A stretch of 35,116 bases of DNA from the NCBI GenBank assembly GCA_910579055.1, contig CAJTSU010000007.1, forward strand, positions 11,778 through 46,893. Direction: 5' to 3'. The DNA comes from an uncultured Mailhella sp. Its GTDB lineage: Bacteria > Desulfobacterota > Desulfovibrionia > Desulfovibrionales > Desulfovibrionaceae. The notes beneath the pieces were generated by a model, which was not told where the DNA came from, searched no databases, and was given only the letters and a program-made list of their open reading frames with translations. Both the position numbers and the translations under genes were made by a program. Below, in pieces: positions 7,645 through 16,419 of this stretch; position 1 is the stretch's first letter; each line of letters begins with the position of its first letter.

Positions 7645-9491
7645 GATAAACGCCTCGGAGGTCTGAGTTTCCAGCCGCCCGGAGTCCAGGCGAGATGGGG
7701 GTTCTGAAAAGGAATGCCCGCCCGTGCAACCCCGGCGGAAAGCGGCATGGGCCGGGGCATCTCCCGGTATTCAAGATCAGCGCCTGACAGAATGACCGAG
7801 CGCAGCCCGCGTTCACGCCACGCGCGCAAACAGAAGTCAAGATCGGCCGGGCAGCCTGCATGTTGTCGAAAGCCGCCAAGGCGTTTAAACAGCTCCCGCC
7901 TGCAGCACATGCCGGAAAGATACACGCCCGGCACACTGCGCGTCAGATGAGCCCAATGAAAATATCCGCCGGAATGCAGAGCCAGCCCCATACAGGCGGG
8001 GCAGGCAAAAGCCTTGCCTTCGCCTTCCGCACCTTCCTGATCATAACCCACGGCGTATCCGGCCTGGGCGATGCAGCCTGAGGACAGCACGCCGCGGCAG
8101 GAAACCACAGCCACATCGGTACGCCACAAGGCTCCGATCAAACGCGGCACGAAATCGGGAACCAGAGGAACATCCCCGGCGCGGAGGAAAAGCAGCGCTT
8201 TGCCGTGCGCGTGTGCCGCGGCCAGATTGGCAAGGGAAAACATATCGCCGTGCGGCCCATTGAGCAAGCGGCAAGGGAAATCCGCACACAGCCTTTCCAG
8301 CTGCCTGTACACGCTCCGTTCACAGCCAGACCGTGCGGCAGCCGGGGTATCGGCCGGATCGTTATCCTGTACATCGGGCAAAGCGCCCCCACAAACAAGA
8401 AACGTCTCGCGCTTGTCGTATGCAGCGCGTTCCAACGCCGTGCGTACGCGATCCAAAACACCCGGTTCTTCCGCAATTTCCCGCAGATTAAGCAGAACAC
8501 AGAGCGTCAACGCGGGGAGCGGAGAAGGAGGGATGAAGCGCAGCCCGGTGTACATGGACTGCGGCCTGGTTTCAAATATGACCTGCATTCCCGTCCGTTC
8601 AGCGTGTTCCTGCCTTGCGCGCAGAGACGCCTCCCGCGCGTACGGCTTGATTTCCCAATTTCCGGACGTGCTGCCCGAATGTCTGCGCCAATGATACAGC
8701 ACCTGAGGAATGTGCCGTATGCGAGCCATACCCGCCTCTTCCAGAACGCGCAGCGCGAGGTCGTGATCCTGTGCCCCCTCGTATCCGATCCGGAAGCCCT
8801 GAAGCTTGCGCAGCGTCGATGTACGGTACATGCCGAAATGATTGATGCTATTACAACCCAACAGCAAATCGGGGTCGCAGCCCGGCTTGAACAGCGGATT
8901 GTCATAACGCAGTTCTCCGTCCGGGGCGTCCCGCCGGATCTGATCCTCGTCGGAAAAAAACGCTTCGGCTTCGGGGCACTCTGCCGCTGCACGGGCCATT
9001 TCAGCCAGAGCCTCGGGGGCCAGAATGTCATCATCGTCCAGCAGCGCGCACCATGCCCCCCGCGCAATGGCCAGCGCGGCATTGGACGCCGCGCAGATAT
9101 GCCCGTTTTCTTTCCGGAATATGACGCGAAAGCGGCGATCCCGCCGGGCCGCATCTTCCAGAATCGGGCGCACATACGGCAGTGTGGAGCAATCGTCAGC
9201 GATACAGCATTCCCACCCGCCCCAGGTCTGGTTTATCAAAGAGTCCAGAGCGTCACGCAAATATTCGGCCAACGGGTTATACACCGGCATGAGCACGGAG
9301 ATGAGAGGTTCTTCTCCGAACGGGGGGGCGGCTTCGGGCGAAGGGCGATTCGCTTCCGTCAGCTCTCTCCATGCATCGTAGGCCGGCCCGGACAAGGGGG
9401 GACGATCAAAATCCCCCCGGCTGAAACGTGCGCGCAGAAGTTCCAACCTCGCGCTGTTCCGCGCCGCACGCGTGGCCCTCCTACCCTGCAT
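7641..9491 (-). CDS. Family 2 glycosyltransferase with degenerate second module
   Basis: A 616-residue protein counted from the ATG at 9491, which overlaps the upstream glycosyltransferase stop by 11 bases; an upstream frame extension has no better start. Residues 60-260 form a GT-A domain: LISVLMPVYN (63-72), ADDCS, the LLDDDD metal site (150-155), FSDEDQI, and QDHDLALRV (241-249) with the ED-type catalytic position. The C-terminal half (about 350-616) is a second GT-A-like fold with FLRAGDVPLVPDFV in place of a DxD motif, so it is probably inactive or structural. It likely transfers sugars to a surface polysaccharide or O-antigen. No transmembrane segment is seen. It is coupled to rodA. Confidence 0.88.
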   Translation of the reverse strand: MQGRRATRAARNSARLELLRARFSRGDFDRPPLSGPAYDAWRELTEANRPSPEAAPPFGEEPLISVLMPVYNPLAEYLRDALDSLINQTWGGWECCIADDCSTLPYVRPILEDAARRDRRFRVIFRKENGHICAASNAALAIARGAWCALLDDDDILAPEALAEMARAAAECPEAEAFFSDEDQIRRDAPDGELRYDNPLFKPGCDPDLLLGCNSINHFGMYRTSTLRKLQGFRIGYEGAQDHDLALRVLEEAGMARIRHIPQVLYHWRRHSGSTSGNWEIKPYAREASLRARQEHAERTGMQVIFETRPQSMYTGLRFIPPSPLPALTLCVLLNLREIAEEPGVLDRVRTALERAAYDKRETFLVCGGALPDVQDNDPADTPAAARSGCERSVYRQLERLCADFPCRLLNGPHGDMFSLANLAAAHAHGKALLFLRAGDVPLVPDFVPRLIGALWRTDVAVVSCRGVLSSGCIAQAGYAVGYDQEGAEGEGKAFACPACMGLALHSGGYFHWAHLTRSVPGVYLSGMCCRRELFKRLGGFRQHAGCPADLDFCLRAWRERGLRSVILSGADLEYREMPRPMPLSAGVARAGIPFQNPHLAWTPGGWKLRPPRRLS

Positions 9492-10653
9492 GTGGAAAAC
9501 CCTGTTTGAGGTAAAACGCCTCCACCGTCGCAGCGGCGCGCTCCCAGCTGAAAAATTTGTGGGCAAAGGCCCGGCCGTTTTCTCCGATACGTCTGGCCAG
9601 CGCATGGTCGTCCATCAGGCGGCGCACCTTGGCGGCGATATCAGCGGCAGAAGAATCGTGCAGGTACAGGCAGTGCTCGCCGTCATGCAACAATTTACCG
9701 ATATTGGCAGGCGCGGTGATCACCGGCCTGCCGCTGGCCAGGAAAAAGGTCAGCTTGGAGGGGAAACGAAAATCGTCGAACGGCCCGGGAATACCCGGCT
9801 GCACGAGAATGTCCGCCGCGCTGATGAACAGGGGAAGGAGCTTGGCGGCGACCGGCCCGGCCTGAATGCCCCAACGGGAACGCGCATCCAGAGCCTCGCG
9901 GCTCAGCAACTCGTCTTCGTCAAAACCACAGCGCACCAGCCGGACAGGACGTCCCTGCTCCGCCAACAGGTCAAGCGCACAAAAAAATTCGTTCATAAAC
10001 GCCGCATTGGCCATATGCACAGCACCGGGATAGACGAGCACTGTTTCGTCTTCTCTCAGGCCAAGTTCTCTTCGCACTCTCAAATCGGGAGTCAAGGGAA
10101 GACGAAAAAATGCGTCTTCACAGGCAGGCCAAAACACCTGCCTGGGAACGTCTTGCGGAACAAATTGCGTCAACGCGTTGATGATACAGGTCACACCCGC
10201 CGCCCCGCGCAGAAAATCCTGATAATGGAGAGGATTACAGAAAGCCTCCGAACAAGTGATTCGCCCGGCCCGCACTTCCCGCTCCAGCTCGGCATAGGGC
10301 ATATGGTGCAGCTTTTCCAAAATATATTCCTCATTGTCCTCCAGATGGACAAAATAAGGCCGCCCGGCTATGCGAGCCAGGCCTTGCGTGAGTCTCCGAG
10401 GAACCTCACGCGGAGTCCAGGCATGAAAAATACTATCCTGAAGCAGGGGGGAATTCCGTCTGAGCAGGGCAGCCGCCTCATTCACGGAAAGAAAGGTATA
10501 GCGGGGCGTGCCGAAATAGTCCGGTTCCGAACCTTCCACAGGTAAAATGACATAACAGCGGTGTCCCCTGTCCTGAAGCGCATTGGCAAGGAAGTGGATA
10601 TGCACGCCGGAGCATCCGCCGTACACACTGAAATTGATAAAGACAATATTCAC
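9481..10653 (-). CDS. Family 4 (group 1) glycosyltransferase
   Basis: A 390-residue GT-B fold protein. The N-terminal domain opens MNIVFINFSVYGGCSGVHIHFLA, typical of nucleotide-sugar transferases. The C-terminal domain has VYPGAVHMANA, the SAADILVQPG segment and PFDDFRFPSKLTFFLASGRPVI, corresponding to the donor-binding E-x7-E region of GT4 enzymes, here with PSKL and only a partial match to the two-glutamate motif. Residues 100-190 (FVHLEDNEEYILEKL and after) are less usual. The following glycosyltransferase overlaps it by 11 bases. A role in assembling a cell-surface glycan is likely. Acceptor and sugar are unknown. Confidence 0.85.
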   Translation of the reverse strand: MNIVFINFSVYGGCSGVHIHFLANALQDRGHRCYVILPVEGSEPDYFGTPRYTFLSVNEAAALLRRNSPLLQDSIFHAWTPREVPRRLTQGLARIAGRPYFVHLEDNEEYILEKLHHMPYAELEREVRAGRITCSEAFCNPLHYQDFLRGAAGVTCIINALTQFVPQDVPRQVFWPACEDAFFRLPLTPDLRVRRELGLREDETVLVYPGAVHMANAAFMNEFFCALDLLAEQGRPVRLVRCGFDEDELLSREALDARSRWGIQAGPVAAKLLPLFISAADILVQPGIPGPFDDFRFPSKLTFFLASGRPVITAPANIGKLLHDGEHCLYLHDSSAADIAAKVRRLMDDHALARRIGENGRAFAHKFFSWERAAATVEAFYLKQGFPHAG

Positions 10654-10694
10654 GTTACTCCCGATCCTGCATCATGCGGCAGAACTGCGGGCAA

Positions 10695-10715
10695 ATTCCG
10701 CCTTGCGGGCGGAAT
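10695..10715 (-). terminator. Hairpin between proC and the glycosyltransferase operon
   Basis: ATTCCGCC (10695-10702) and GGCGGAAT (10708-10715) form a perfect 8-bp stem with a 5-nt loop. Read on the minus strand it is followed by a short TTTG, so it may attenuate or end the ndk-proC transcript before the glycosyltransferase genes. The 137-bp gap also leaves room for a promoter, but none is clear. Confidence 0.4.
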
Positions 10716-10790
10716 GGATGCCTGCATTCATATTCCTTACCTGAAACACCGCCCCGGCCTGCGGGGAAAAGCGCCCGCCGGGTTCGGCCG

Positions 10791-11624
10791 TCACTTTCCG
10801 GATAATTCCCGATCCCGGCGCATGGCCTCAAGCACAGCGTCTGTCACATGACCGCGCACGGCCATGCGTTCCATATGATTGACGCCGCAAATGGTTGTTC
10901 CGCCCGGGGAACAAACCTGATGCCGCAGCTCCGCGAACAGGGTTCCCTCATGCAGAGCCAGAGATGCGGCACCTTCCACGGTCGCGGCGACAAGATCGCG
11001 GGCCTGTTCGGCCTTGAAGCCCAGCGCCACAGCGGCGTTTTCCATGCCTTCCATAAACAGGCAGACAAAGGCGGGGCCGCAGCCCGCCACGGAAGAAAAG
11101 GCGGAAAACCTGCTGTCCGGTAAAACCAGCAGCAGCCCCATGCCCTTGAACAAATCCTGCAACAGCCTCTTCTGAACCTCACTCAGTGCTTCATCGTCCA
11201 GACAGAGCGCAAACGCTCCCTTGCCCACCCTGGCGGGCAGGTTGGGCATAAGCCGGGCCACAGGGCACACGCCCCCCGCGCTTTGCTTCAACTCCTTCAC
11301 CGACACGGCGGCGGCAAGGGAGACAACTATCTTGTCCGCGTTCAGGCAGGGGCGGATGCCTGCCAGAGTCTCCGCAATCTGATGCGGCTTGACGGCAAGA
11401 ATCACGATATCGGCCCGTTGCGCCAGCGCTTCCGGCGTTTCCGCCCATACGACACGCCCCGGATTTTCCGCGGAGTTCAACGCATCCACCTTGGCCCGTG
11501 TATGATCGTGGCCGATCAACCGCAGGGAGTCATGCGCGCACAGGCCGCGCATGACGGCTGCGCCCATGTTGCCGCAGCCTATGCAACCGACGGAAAGGCC
11601 CCCGTCCCGAAGGAATGCGTTCAT
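10791..11624 (-). CDS. proC: Pyrroline-5-carboxylate reductase
   Basis: Catalyses the last step of proline synthesis, NAD(P)H-dependent reduction of pyrroline-5-carboxylate. The 277-residue length is standard. A Rossmann motif GCIGCGNMGAAV lies at residues 13-24, AVKPHQ marks the end of the nucleotide domain, LMPNLPARVGKG is the linker, and the C-terminal dimerisation domain carries AGCGPAFVCLFMEG and the family signature VCSPGGTTICG, with the Thr pair near the active site. The ATG overlaps the ndk stop by 4 bases, indicating coupled translation. No proA or proB is seen nearby. Confidence 0.96.
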   Translation of the reverse strand: MNAFLRDGGLSVGCIGCGNMGAAVMRGLCAHDSLRLIGHDHTRAKVDALNSAENPGRVVWAETPEALAQRADIVILAVKPHQIAETLAGIRPCLNADKIVVSLAAAVSVKELKQSAGGVCPVARLMPNLPARVGKGAFALCLDDEALSEVQKRLLQDLFKGMGLLLVLPDSRFSAFSSVAGCGPAFVCLFMEGMENAAVALGFKAEQARDLVAATVEGAASLALHEGTLFAELRHQVCSPGGTTICGVNHMERMAVRGHVTDAVLEAMRRDRELSGK

Positions 11625-12040
11625 CCCACGATCTCCAGCGCATTAAAGAAATAGCCCATTTCATAGGCGGCGCTTTCCGGAGCGTCGGAACCGTGCACGG
11701 AGTTGGCTTCCAGGCTCTCCGCGTATTTTTTGCGGATGGTGCCCTCCGCCGCGTTGGCGGGATTGGTCGCGCCCATGAGTTCACGATAACGGCGAATGGC
11801 GTCCTCGCCCTCAAGGATGGAACAGACCACGGGGCCGGAAGTCATGTATTTCACCAGGCTTGAGAAAAAGGGCTTGTCCTTGTGTACGGCGTAGAACCCT
11901 TCAGCCTGTTCGGTCGTCATGCGGATCATCTTCATGGCCTTGACCGTGAGGCCATGCGCCTGGATCATGGCCAGAATTTCGCCGCTCAGGTTGCGGGCCA
12001 CAGCATCGGGCTTGATGATGGAAAACGTGCGCTCAATCAT
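11621..12040 (-). CDS. ndk: Nucleoside diphosphate kinase
   Basis: Transfers the terminal phosphate of ATP to nucleoside diphosphates through a phosphohistidine. The 139-residue length is normal. Landmarks are the N-terminal FSIIKPDAV with Lys10, GATNPANAAEGTIRKKYA at residues 90-106, and the active-site NSVHGSDAPESA with the catalytic histidine at 116. The start at 12040 has AAGGAG 7 bases upstream; a longer open frame to 12163 has no homology. It is followed by proC with a 4-base overlap and preceded by the deacetylase gene 16 bases upstream. Confidence 0.97.
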   Translation of the reverse strand: MIERTFSIIKPDAVARNLSGEILAMIQAHGLTVKAMKMIRMTTEQAEGFYAVHKDKPFFSSLVKYMTSGPVVCSILEGEDAIRRYRELMGATNPANAAEGTIRKKYAESLEANSVHGSDAPESAAYEMGYFFNALEIVG

Positions 12041-12056
12041 GTTCTTCTCCTTGGGG

Positions 12057-13187
12057 TTACGGTGAAACAGCCGGGACTTGACGCAGGGAATAACCGGAGG
12101 TCGGGAAGGAGCCAATCTCAAGGCCGGGCCGCTTGTACTCTGTCCAGACCGCGAGGGCGGCAAGCGTCTCCGGATAGGGATGACCTATGGCGACGGCCAG
12201 TCCATTTTTTCGCGCCACCGCAGCGGCCCTGTTCAATTCACGCAGTACGGCCTTTTTCTCCGCGATGTCGTCAAGAAACACACTGCGGCGGAAGGCGTGG
12301 AATCCCTGCTTTCGCGCTTGTTCATAAAGGACGGATGTGTCCAGGGTCAAGCTGTCCAGCACAAAAAAGTCCGGGGCCTGCCGCCGCAGCTCCCGGCAGA
12401 ATCGGCTCGCGGCCGCTTCATTTGAGGTAAAGCGGGACCCCATGTGATTGTTGAGCCCCACGGCATGGGGAACACGCGCCAACGCCTGCCGCAGCCTCAA
12501 GGCTACGGCGCTTTCCCGCATATCCACGGTCAACCCGAAAGCCCCCATTTTCTGATGCGGATCACAGGGCTGCATGGGCATGTGCACCAGCACCTGCCGC
12601 CCTGCCGCATGGCCCATTTCCGCCGTTTTCCGCGCATGCGTCGCGCCGGGCCAAACCGCCAGAACAACGGGATACGGCAGTTCCAGCAGGCGGCGGGCAT
12701 AGGCTGTATTTTCTCCCATATCGTCAATAACAATGATCAGGCGGGGAGGGCCGTTCCATGTTGCCGACGCTTCCTCCTCGTTCCGTCCGTTCAGTGCTTC
12801 CGGAATTTCCACAGCTTCAGATTCGCTTTTGCTCTCCGCGGCCTCCGTCTCCCCCCGGCGCGGCACAGGAAATGTACTGCCGTTTTTTACCCGATCCGCC
12901 AAATCCAGGGCCAAGCGATGGGAAAGCTCCCCTAGAGCATGTGGATCTCCATGTTCCGGCAGCCACCGCGGGCCGTCCCGCAGCCCCGCAGTTCCTTCCA
13001 ATACTCTTCCGGCCGAAGGTATCTCCGGAATACCGGAAAAACTCGGCAACAGCGAAAAGGTGAGCCCCAGCACCGCAATGACGATGATCCCCCCGGCCAA
13101 CGCGCGCAACACGCGAAGAGAGACAAAAAAAGGGGATGGTTCCCGACGCGGCTCAGACCGCGAGGTTCCATCCTCTTTCCCTTTCAT
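12057..13187 (-). CDS. Divergent polysaccharide deacetylase family protein (DUF610/YibQ-like)
   Basis: A 376-residue protein with a short basic cytoplasmic N-terminus, one transmembrane segment at about 22-50, a low-complexity Glu/Ser-rich linker (105-145) and a periplasmic NodB-like domain. Motifs of the divergent family are IIVIDDMGEN at 151-160, VHMPMQP at 201-207 and GLNNHMGSRFT at 245-254, which replace the usual NodB metal triad in part. YibQ proteins are thought to act on cell-wall or surface glycans, but the reaction is not firmly established. In related bacteria the gene follows ctpA directly. Here a 218-bp R2 repeat lies between them. The ribosome binding site is weak (GGA, 7 bases from ATG). 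Confidence 0.88.
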   Translation of the reverse strand: MKGKEDGTSRSEPRREPSPFFVSLRVLRALAGGIIVIAVLGLTFSLLPSFSGIPEIPSAGRVLEGTAGLRDGPRWLPEHGDPHALGELSHRLALDLADRVKNGSTFPVPRRGETEAAESKSESEAVEIPEALNGRNEEEASATWNGPPRLIIVIDDMGENTAYARRLLELPYPVVLAVWPGATHARKTAEMGHAAGRQVLVHMPMQPCDPHQKMGAFGLTVDMRESAVALRLRQALARVPHAVGLNNHMGSRFTSNEAAASRFCRELRRQAPDFFVLDSLTLDTSVLYEQARKQGFHAFRRSVFLDDIAEKKAVLRELNRAAAVARKNGLAVAIGHPYPETLAALAVWTEYKRPGLEIGSFPTSGYSLRQVPAVSP

Positions 13188-13208
13188 GCGTTATTCCGTA
13201 CCAGATGT

Positions 13209-13426
13209 TAGAGTTTTTTGCTGTTGAACGTATCTTCAGGCCAGAACCCTCTATTCTGACCCGCAGGTTTCACGCCTCCGCCGGAGCTGTGCGCCGCAAG
13301 TGAATTGCGGCTGACCGGCACCGCGGCGCCCTTAGCCGTCAGCGCAAAACGCGTTGCGGCTAAGAAGGCAGAGATGATCCTCGCTCCGCTCGACTTCGGG
13401 CGCATGTTCAGGACGACAACGCTTTA
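13209..13426 (-). repeat. MITE-like dispersed repeat R2, copy B, within the ctpA-deacetylase operon
   Basis: Bounded by TA-GAGTTTTTTG at the left and CAACGCTT-TA at the right. Its reverse complement aligns along most of its length with copy C (14992-15259), sharing GTCGAGCGGAGCGAGG, CATCTCTGC, GGCTAAGGGCGCCGC, GCCGCAATTCACTTGCGGCG and GGCGTGAAACCTG. The right end overlaps the ctpA stop codon (13424-13426). It fills the whole gap between ctpA and the deacetylase gene except for 21 bases. Confidence 0.82.
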
Positions 13427-14719
13427 GTGCAACTGCCGCAAGGCGGGAAGCGTCTTGACGAATTGCAGGCCCATGCGCAACTGGTTATCCCGCGCCAGCA
13501 ACTGTTCGTTTTCCTCTTCCGTCTTGTCGTCAGAAGCCTTTTTCTTGTCCTTGCCGTTTTTTCCGGCCTGTTCCAGATGGCGGCTCAAGTCTTGTTCACG
13601 CAGGGAAAGCTCGTTCTTGCCCTGCTCACGCGGAGGCTCCCAGGCAAGTTCAAAGTCCGGAACAATGCCTTCGGCCTGGATGGATTTGCCCGAAGGCGTG
13701 TAGTACAGCGCAACGGTGAGTTTAAGCCCCGTGCCGTCCGGCAGGGGGATGATATTTTGCACCGACCCCTTGCCAAAGGTACGTTCGCCGAGAATAAGCG
13801 CCCGCTTCTGGTCGCGCAGCGCTCCGGCCACGATTTCCGCCGCTGAGGCCGTTCCCGCATTGACCAGCACGACCATGGGTGCCCCCACATCATCCGCCTG
13901 GGCCTTGGCGGAATAACTGCGGGAATTGCCTTCTTCACGGCCGCGAATGGATACTATCACGCCATCTTTCAAAAAAACATCGGATACGCTGACGCTCTGA
14001 TCCAGAAGGCCGCCGGGGTTATTGCGCAAATCAAGCACAATGCCCTTGACCTCACCTTTCTTCTTCGCATCCTTAAGCGCATCCAGCAGTTCCTGGGTGG
14101 TGCGGCCGCTGAACCTGGTCAGGCGCACCCAATGGTAGCCGGGTTCCAGTTCCCTGGTCTTGACGCTGATGACAGGAATGGCCTCACGCTTGATGCGCAT
14201 GGTCACAGGGCGGCGCTCGCCCTTGTGCAGCACCAGAAGCTCGACTTCCGTGCCGCGCTTGCCGCGCATTTTGCTTGAGGCTTCGGAAAGACTCATCTCC
14301 GTGGTATATTGCCCGTCCACGGCCACGATAATGTCACCGGAGCGCAGCCCCGCCTTATGGCCGGGAGTGTCTTCAATGGGAGCGACAACCAGCACCTGGC
14401 CGTTTTCCATGGTGATTTCCACCCCGACGCCAAAGAATTCCCCGCTGGTGCTCTCCTGCATTTCCTGAAATTCCTTGGTGGAAAGTAGCGTGGAATGAGG
14501 GTCAAGGCCCTGAAGCATTCCTTTGAGCGCCCCGTCGATGAGTTCTTTCTGCTCAACGTCCTTGACATAGTATTGCTCAACCATGTCAAGCACCTGGCTG
14601 AAGCGCTTCAGGGCATCATAATCGGCATCCGCACTGCGCGCGCGCATCACTCCGCCCCCGGCAAGAAAAAAGACCAGAGCCAGGGAACATATGGATAAAA
14701 ACCTCAACACGTTATGCAT
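13424..14719 (-). CDS. ctpA: Carboxy-terminal processing peptidase, S41 family (CtpA-like)
   Basis: A 431-residue periplasmic serine protease. The ATG at 14719 is chosen because GGAGGG lies 4 bases upstream and a signal peptide or anchor (residues 1-27, hydrophobic LSICSLALVFFLAGGG) follows. A PDZ domain spans about 99-167 (GVGVEITMENG, AGLRSGDIIVAVDG). The S41 core has LDLRNNPGG, the nucleophile motif NAGTASAAEIV with Ser292, and TFGKGSVQ with the general base Lys317 and Gln321. The C-terminal tail is Lys/Glu-rich (KNGKDKKKASDDKTEEE). It trims proteins or murein hydrolases in the periplasm. The M23/EnvC-type gene often found just upstream is absent. Confidence 0.94.
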   Translation of the reverse strand: MHNVLRFLSICSLALVFFLAGGGVMRARSADADYDALKRFSQVLDMVEQYYVKDVEQKELIDGALKGMLQGLDPHSTLLSTKEFQEMQESTSGEFFGVGVEITMENGQVLVVAPIEDTPGHKAGLRSGDIIVAVDGQYTTEMSLSEASSKMRGKRGTEVELLVLHKGERRPVTMRIKREAIPVISVKTRELEPGYHWVRLTRFSGRTTQELLDALKDAKKKGEVKGIVLDLRNNPGGLLDQSVSVSDVFLKDGVIVSIRGREEGNSRSYSAKAQADDVGAPMVVLVNAGTASAAEIVAGALRDQKRALILGERTFGKGSVQNIIPLPDGTGLKLTVALYYTPSGKSIQAEGIVPDFELAWEPPREQGKNELSLREQDLSRHLEQAGKNGKDKKKASDDKTEEENEQLLARDNQLRMGLQFVKTLPALRQLH

Positions 14720-14991
14720 ACCGCCCTCCAACACACAGGCGCAAAAAAACATTTCACAAAAAAATACCACCACTTTTCACGAGAGTTTTCAGCCCCCACG
14801 CGAAAACAAGCTTCCGCCAGACGACGGAAAACCTCAACGGAGGCACACCGCACGGCTGACGAAACGCTGAATTTACGTCCGAACAGCGCAAAAGGCAATG
14901 AGCCGAAACGTCCTCCCTGTCGTGTTGGGACGGGCAGAGAAACAGAACAGGCGCAATTTTAATTTGAATACCTGGTATGCAACATCCTGAC
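14720..14991. other. Region upstream of ctpA with an operator-like palindrome
   Basis: No gene is recognised in these 272 bases. On the minus strand it must contain the ctpA promoter, but I find no pair of boxes that I would call with confidence. An imperfect palindrome at 14964-14982 is listed separately. The frames that cross the region have no ribosome binding site or homology. Confidence 0.4.
14964..14982. promoter_or_regulatory. Imperfect palindrome related to the 2784-2802 site
   Basis: TTGAATACCTGGTATGCAA differs from the centre of the palindrome at 2784-2802 (TTGAATACCTTGTATTCAA) at two of 19 positions. It lies 9 bases from the left end of R2 copy C and about 245 bases upstream of ctpA. 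Two such sites suggest a shared DNA-binding protein or a tag of the R2 family. Confidence 0.4.
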
Positions 14992-15259
14992 TAGAGCATT
15001 TTGTCATTGAAATGCTCTCGGAGTCGAGCGGAGCGAGGCTCATCTCTGCTCTCCTTATCCGTAAAGCGCCGCGCGCTAACGGCTAAGGGCGCCGCTCCGA
15101 CGGAGTAGCCGCAATTCACTTGCGGCGTTGCCACCCGAAGGGCGGCCCGCAGGGCGTACAAGCATGGACAGCGGAGCAAGCTCCGGCTTCAGGCGTGAAA
15201 CCTGAGCGCCAGAACATAGGATCCTGGCTGGCAGATACTTTCCATCGCAAAACGCTCTA
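14992..15259 (+). repeat. MITE-like dispersed repeat R2, copy C (longest)
   Basis: Starts TA-GAGCATTTTG and ends CAAAACGCTC-TA: terminal inverted repeats of 10 bp with one mismatch, flanked by TA on both sides. A hairpin AGAGCATTT/AAATGCTCT occupies the first 26 bases. The interior shares long blocks with copy B, and the end (GGCTTCAGGCGTGAAACCTG, CGCCAGAACATAGGATCCTGG) is shared with copies D and E. No frame inside looks coding, so it would depend on a transposase elsewhere. Confidence 0.82.
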
Positions 15260-15401
15260 ATGGCAAACCCGCGCTTCGCGGAATTTGCGCCGTCTGAGCC
15301 GCCAAAGCGGCTTGACGGAAAGCCCCGAAAATCAGTCGCTTACGGCGCGGCAAAGCCGCGACCTGTTCCTGAATGATACTGGAGCAATGCCCGTGGAATG
15401 C
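15260..15401. other. Short intergenic region with a repeated 24-mer
   Basis: Between R2 copy C and the membrane-protein gene. Bases 15299-15322 match 23265-23288 at 23 of 24 positions (CCGCCAAAGCGGCTTGACGG then AAAG). Two small hairpins are visible, one of them CGCGGC/GCCGCG near 15340-15352. Neither has a T-run, so the end of the membrane-protein transcript is not evident. Confidence 0.45.
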
Positions 15402-16373
15402 CTACCCCCAAAGCCGGGTTAACATGGCGAAAAGACCAGCGAAAAACATAATCGGGGCCAAAACGATGAGCGATTTTCTGCGCAGAGGAGCAGTCGAACG
15501 TCCGGGCAGATAACAGCATAGCACGGCAAGCGGCAACCCCAGCGGCAATACGTTATACAGAGGAATCAGCAGTTCCGGCCCCATATTGCCGAAAGGCAGA
15601 AATGCGGCCCGCTGTGCCGCGAAAGGAGGCGTCACCCACAGCAGCAGCGCCGCAAAGGGCAGGAGCAACGCGCCGCTCCAGGCGGCGCGACGGGCGCGTC
15701 CCCCCACAGCGAACGTATAATAGTCGCGTCCGAAATCATCCGCGCCGCGCCGCGCCACATGCCAAAGCAATGCGCAGAGCTGGGCTGCCGCAGGAGCCAG
15801 AAAACAGAAAAAGCCCCATGCCGGCGCGGACAAAGCCCAATCCGCGCGGGCAGAAAATTGATTCACCCACCCCGCAAACTGGCCGCCAAGCGCCGTCAGC
15901 CGGGAACGGGCATCGGCCCCGAAGGCCATATCCGCAAAACCGGGAATTTGTTCTCCGCGCAGCAGGCTCCAGAGCAGAACCAGAAAAAGCAGATACGAAA
16001 GAGCGGCGGCGAGGCCGGACAGCAGAGTTGCGGCCAGGGCAAGGGCACGCCTTCCGGCCAGGGCGCGGGAGCACAACGCCAGAACAGCGGCCAGACATTC
16101 GCCCCCGACAAACAGTAACCACACGGGCCGGCTCAGGGATGACGCCACCACATCCATCCGCCCATGCCAAAAAGCGTCCGCGCCCAGCGCCGCGGCAAAA
16201 AGCAGCATGACAATCGCGCATAGCGCTGACACCTGATCCGCACTTTTGTCGAACAGGGAACGTTTTCTGATCCGGGCAAGCCGCCTGTCGCGCAACACAA
16301 GAAAGGGCAACGCCGCACAAGCCGCACACCAGAACAGCAGCACGGAAAGAATGGGCAGGAACAGAATATTCAT
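15402..16373 (-). CDS. Polytopic membrane protein of unknown function
   Basis: A 323-residue protein with about eight or nine hydrophobic segments (for example residues 4-24, 48-66, 80-100 and 110-140, and the last ~25 residues) and short basic loops such as RDRRLARIRKR near residue 30. I do not recognise a family, and no transport, enzyme or binding motif is visible. The ATG at 16373 has GGAG 7 bases upstream; the longer open frame to 16448 overlaps the promoter of the divergent asmA-like gene. The divergent arrangement may reflect common envelope functions, but that is a guess. Composition is like the neighbours, with no sign of transfer. Confidence 0.72.
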   Translation of the reverse strand: MNILFLPILSVLLFWCAACAALPFLVLRDRRLARIRKRSLFDKSADQVSALCAIVMLLFAAALGADAFWHGRMDVVASSLSRPVWLLFVGGECLAAVLALCSRALAGRRALALAATLLSGLAAALSYLLFLVLLWSLLRGEQIPGFADMAFGADARSRLTALGGQFAGWVNQFSARADWALSAPAWGFFCFLAPAAAQLCALLWHVARRGADDFGRDYYTFAVGGRARRAAWSGALLLPFAALLLWVTPPFAAQRAAFLPFGNMGPELLIPLYNVLPLGLPLAVLCCYLPGRSTAPLRRKSLIVLAPIMFFAGLFAMLTRLWG

Positions 16374-16419
16374 GAAGTGCTCCGCAACGAAAAAGTAAGG
16401 AAAATCCCATGCCGGGCGC

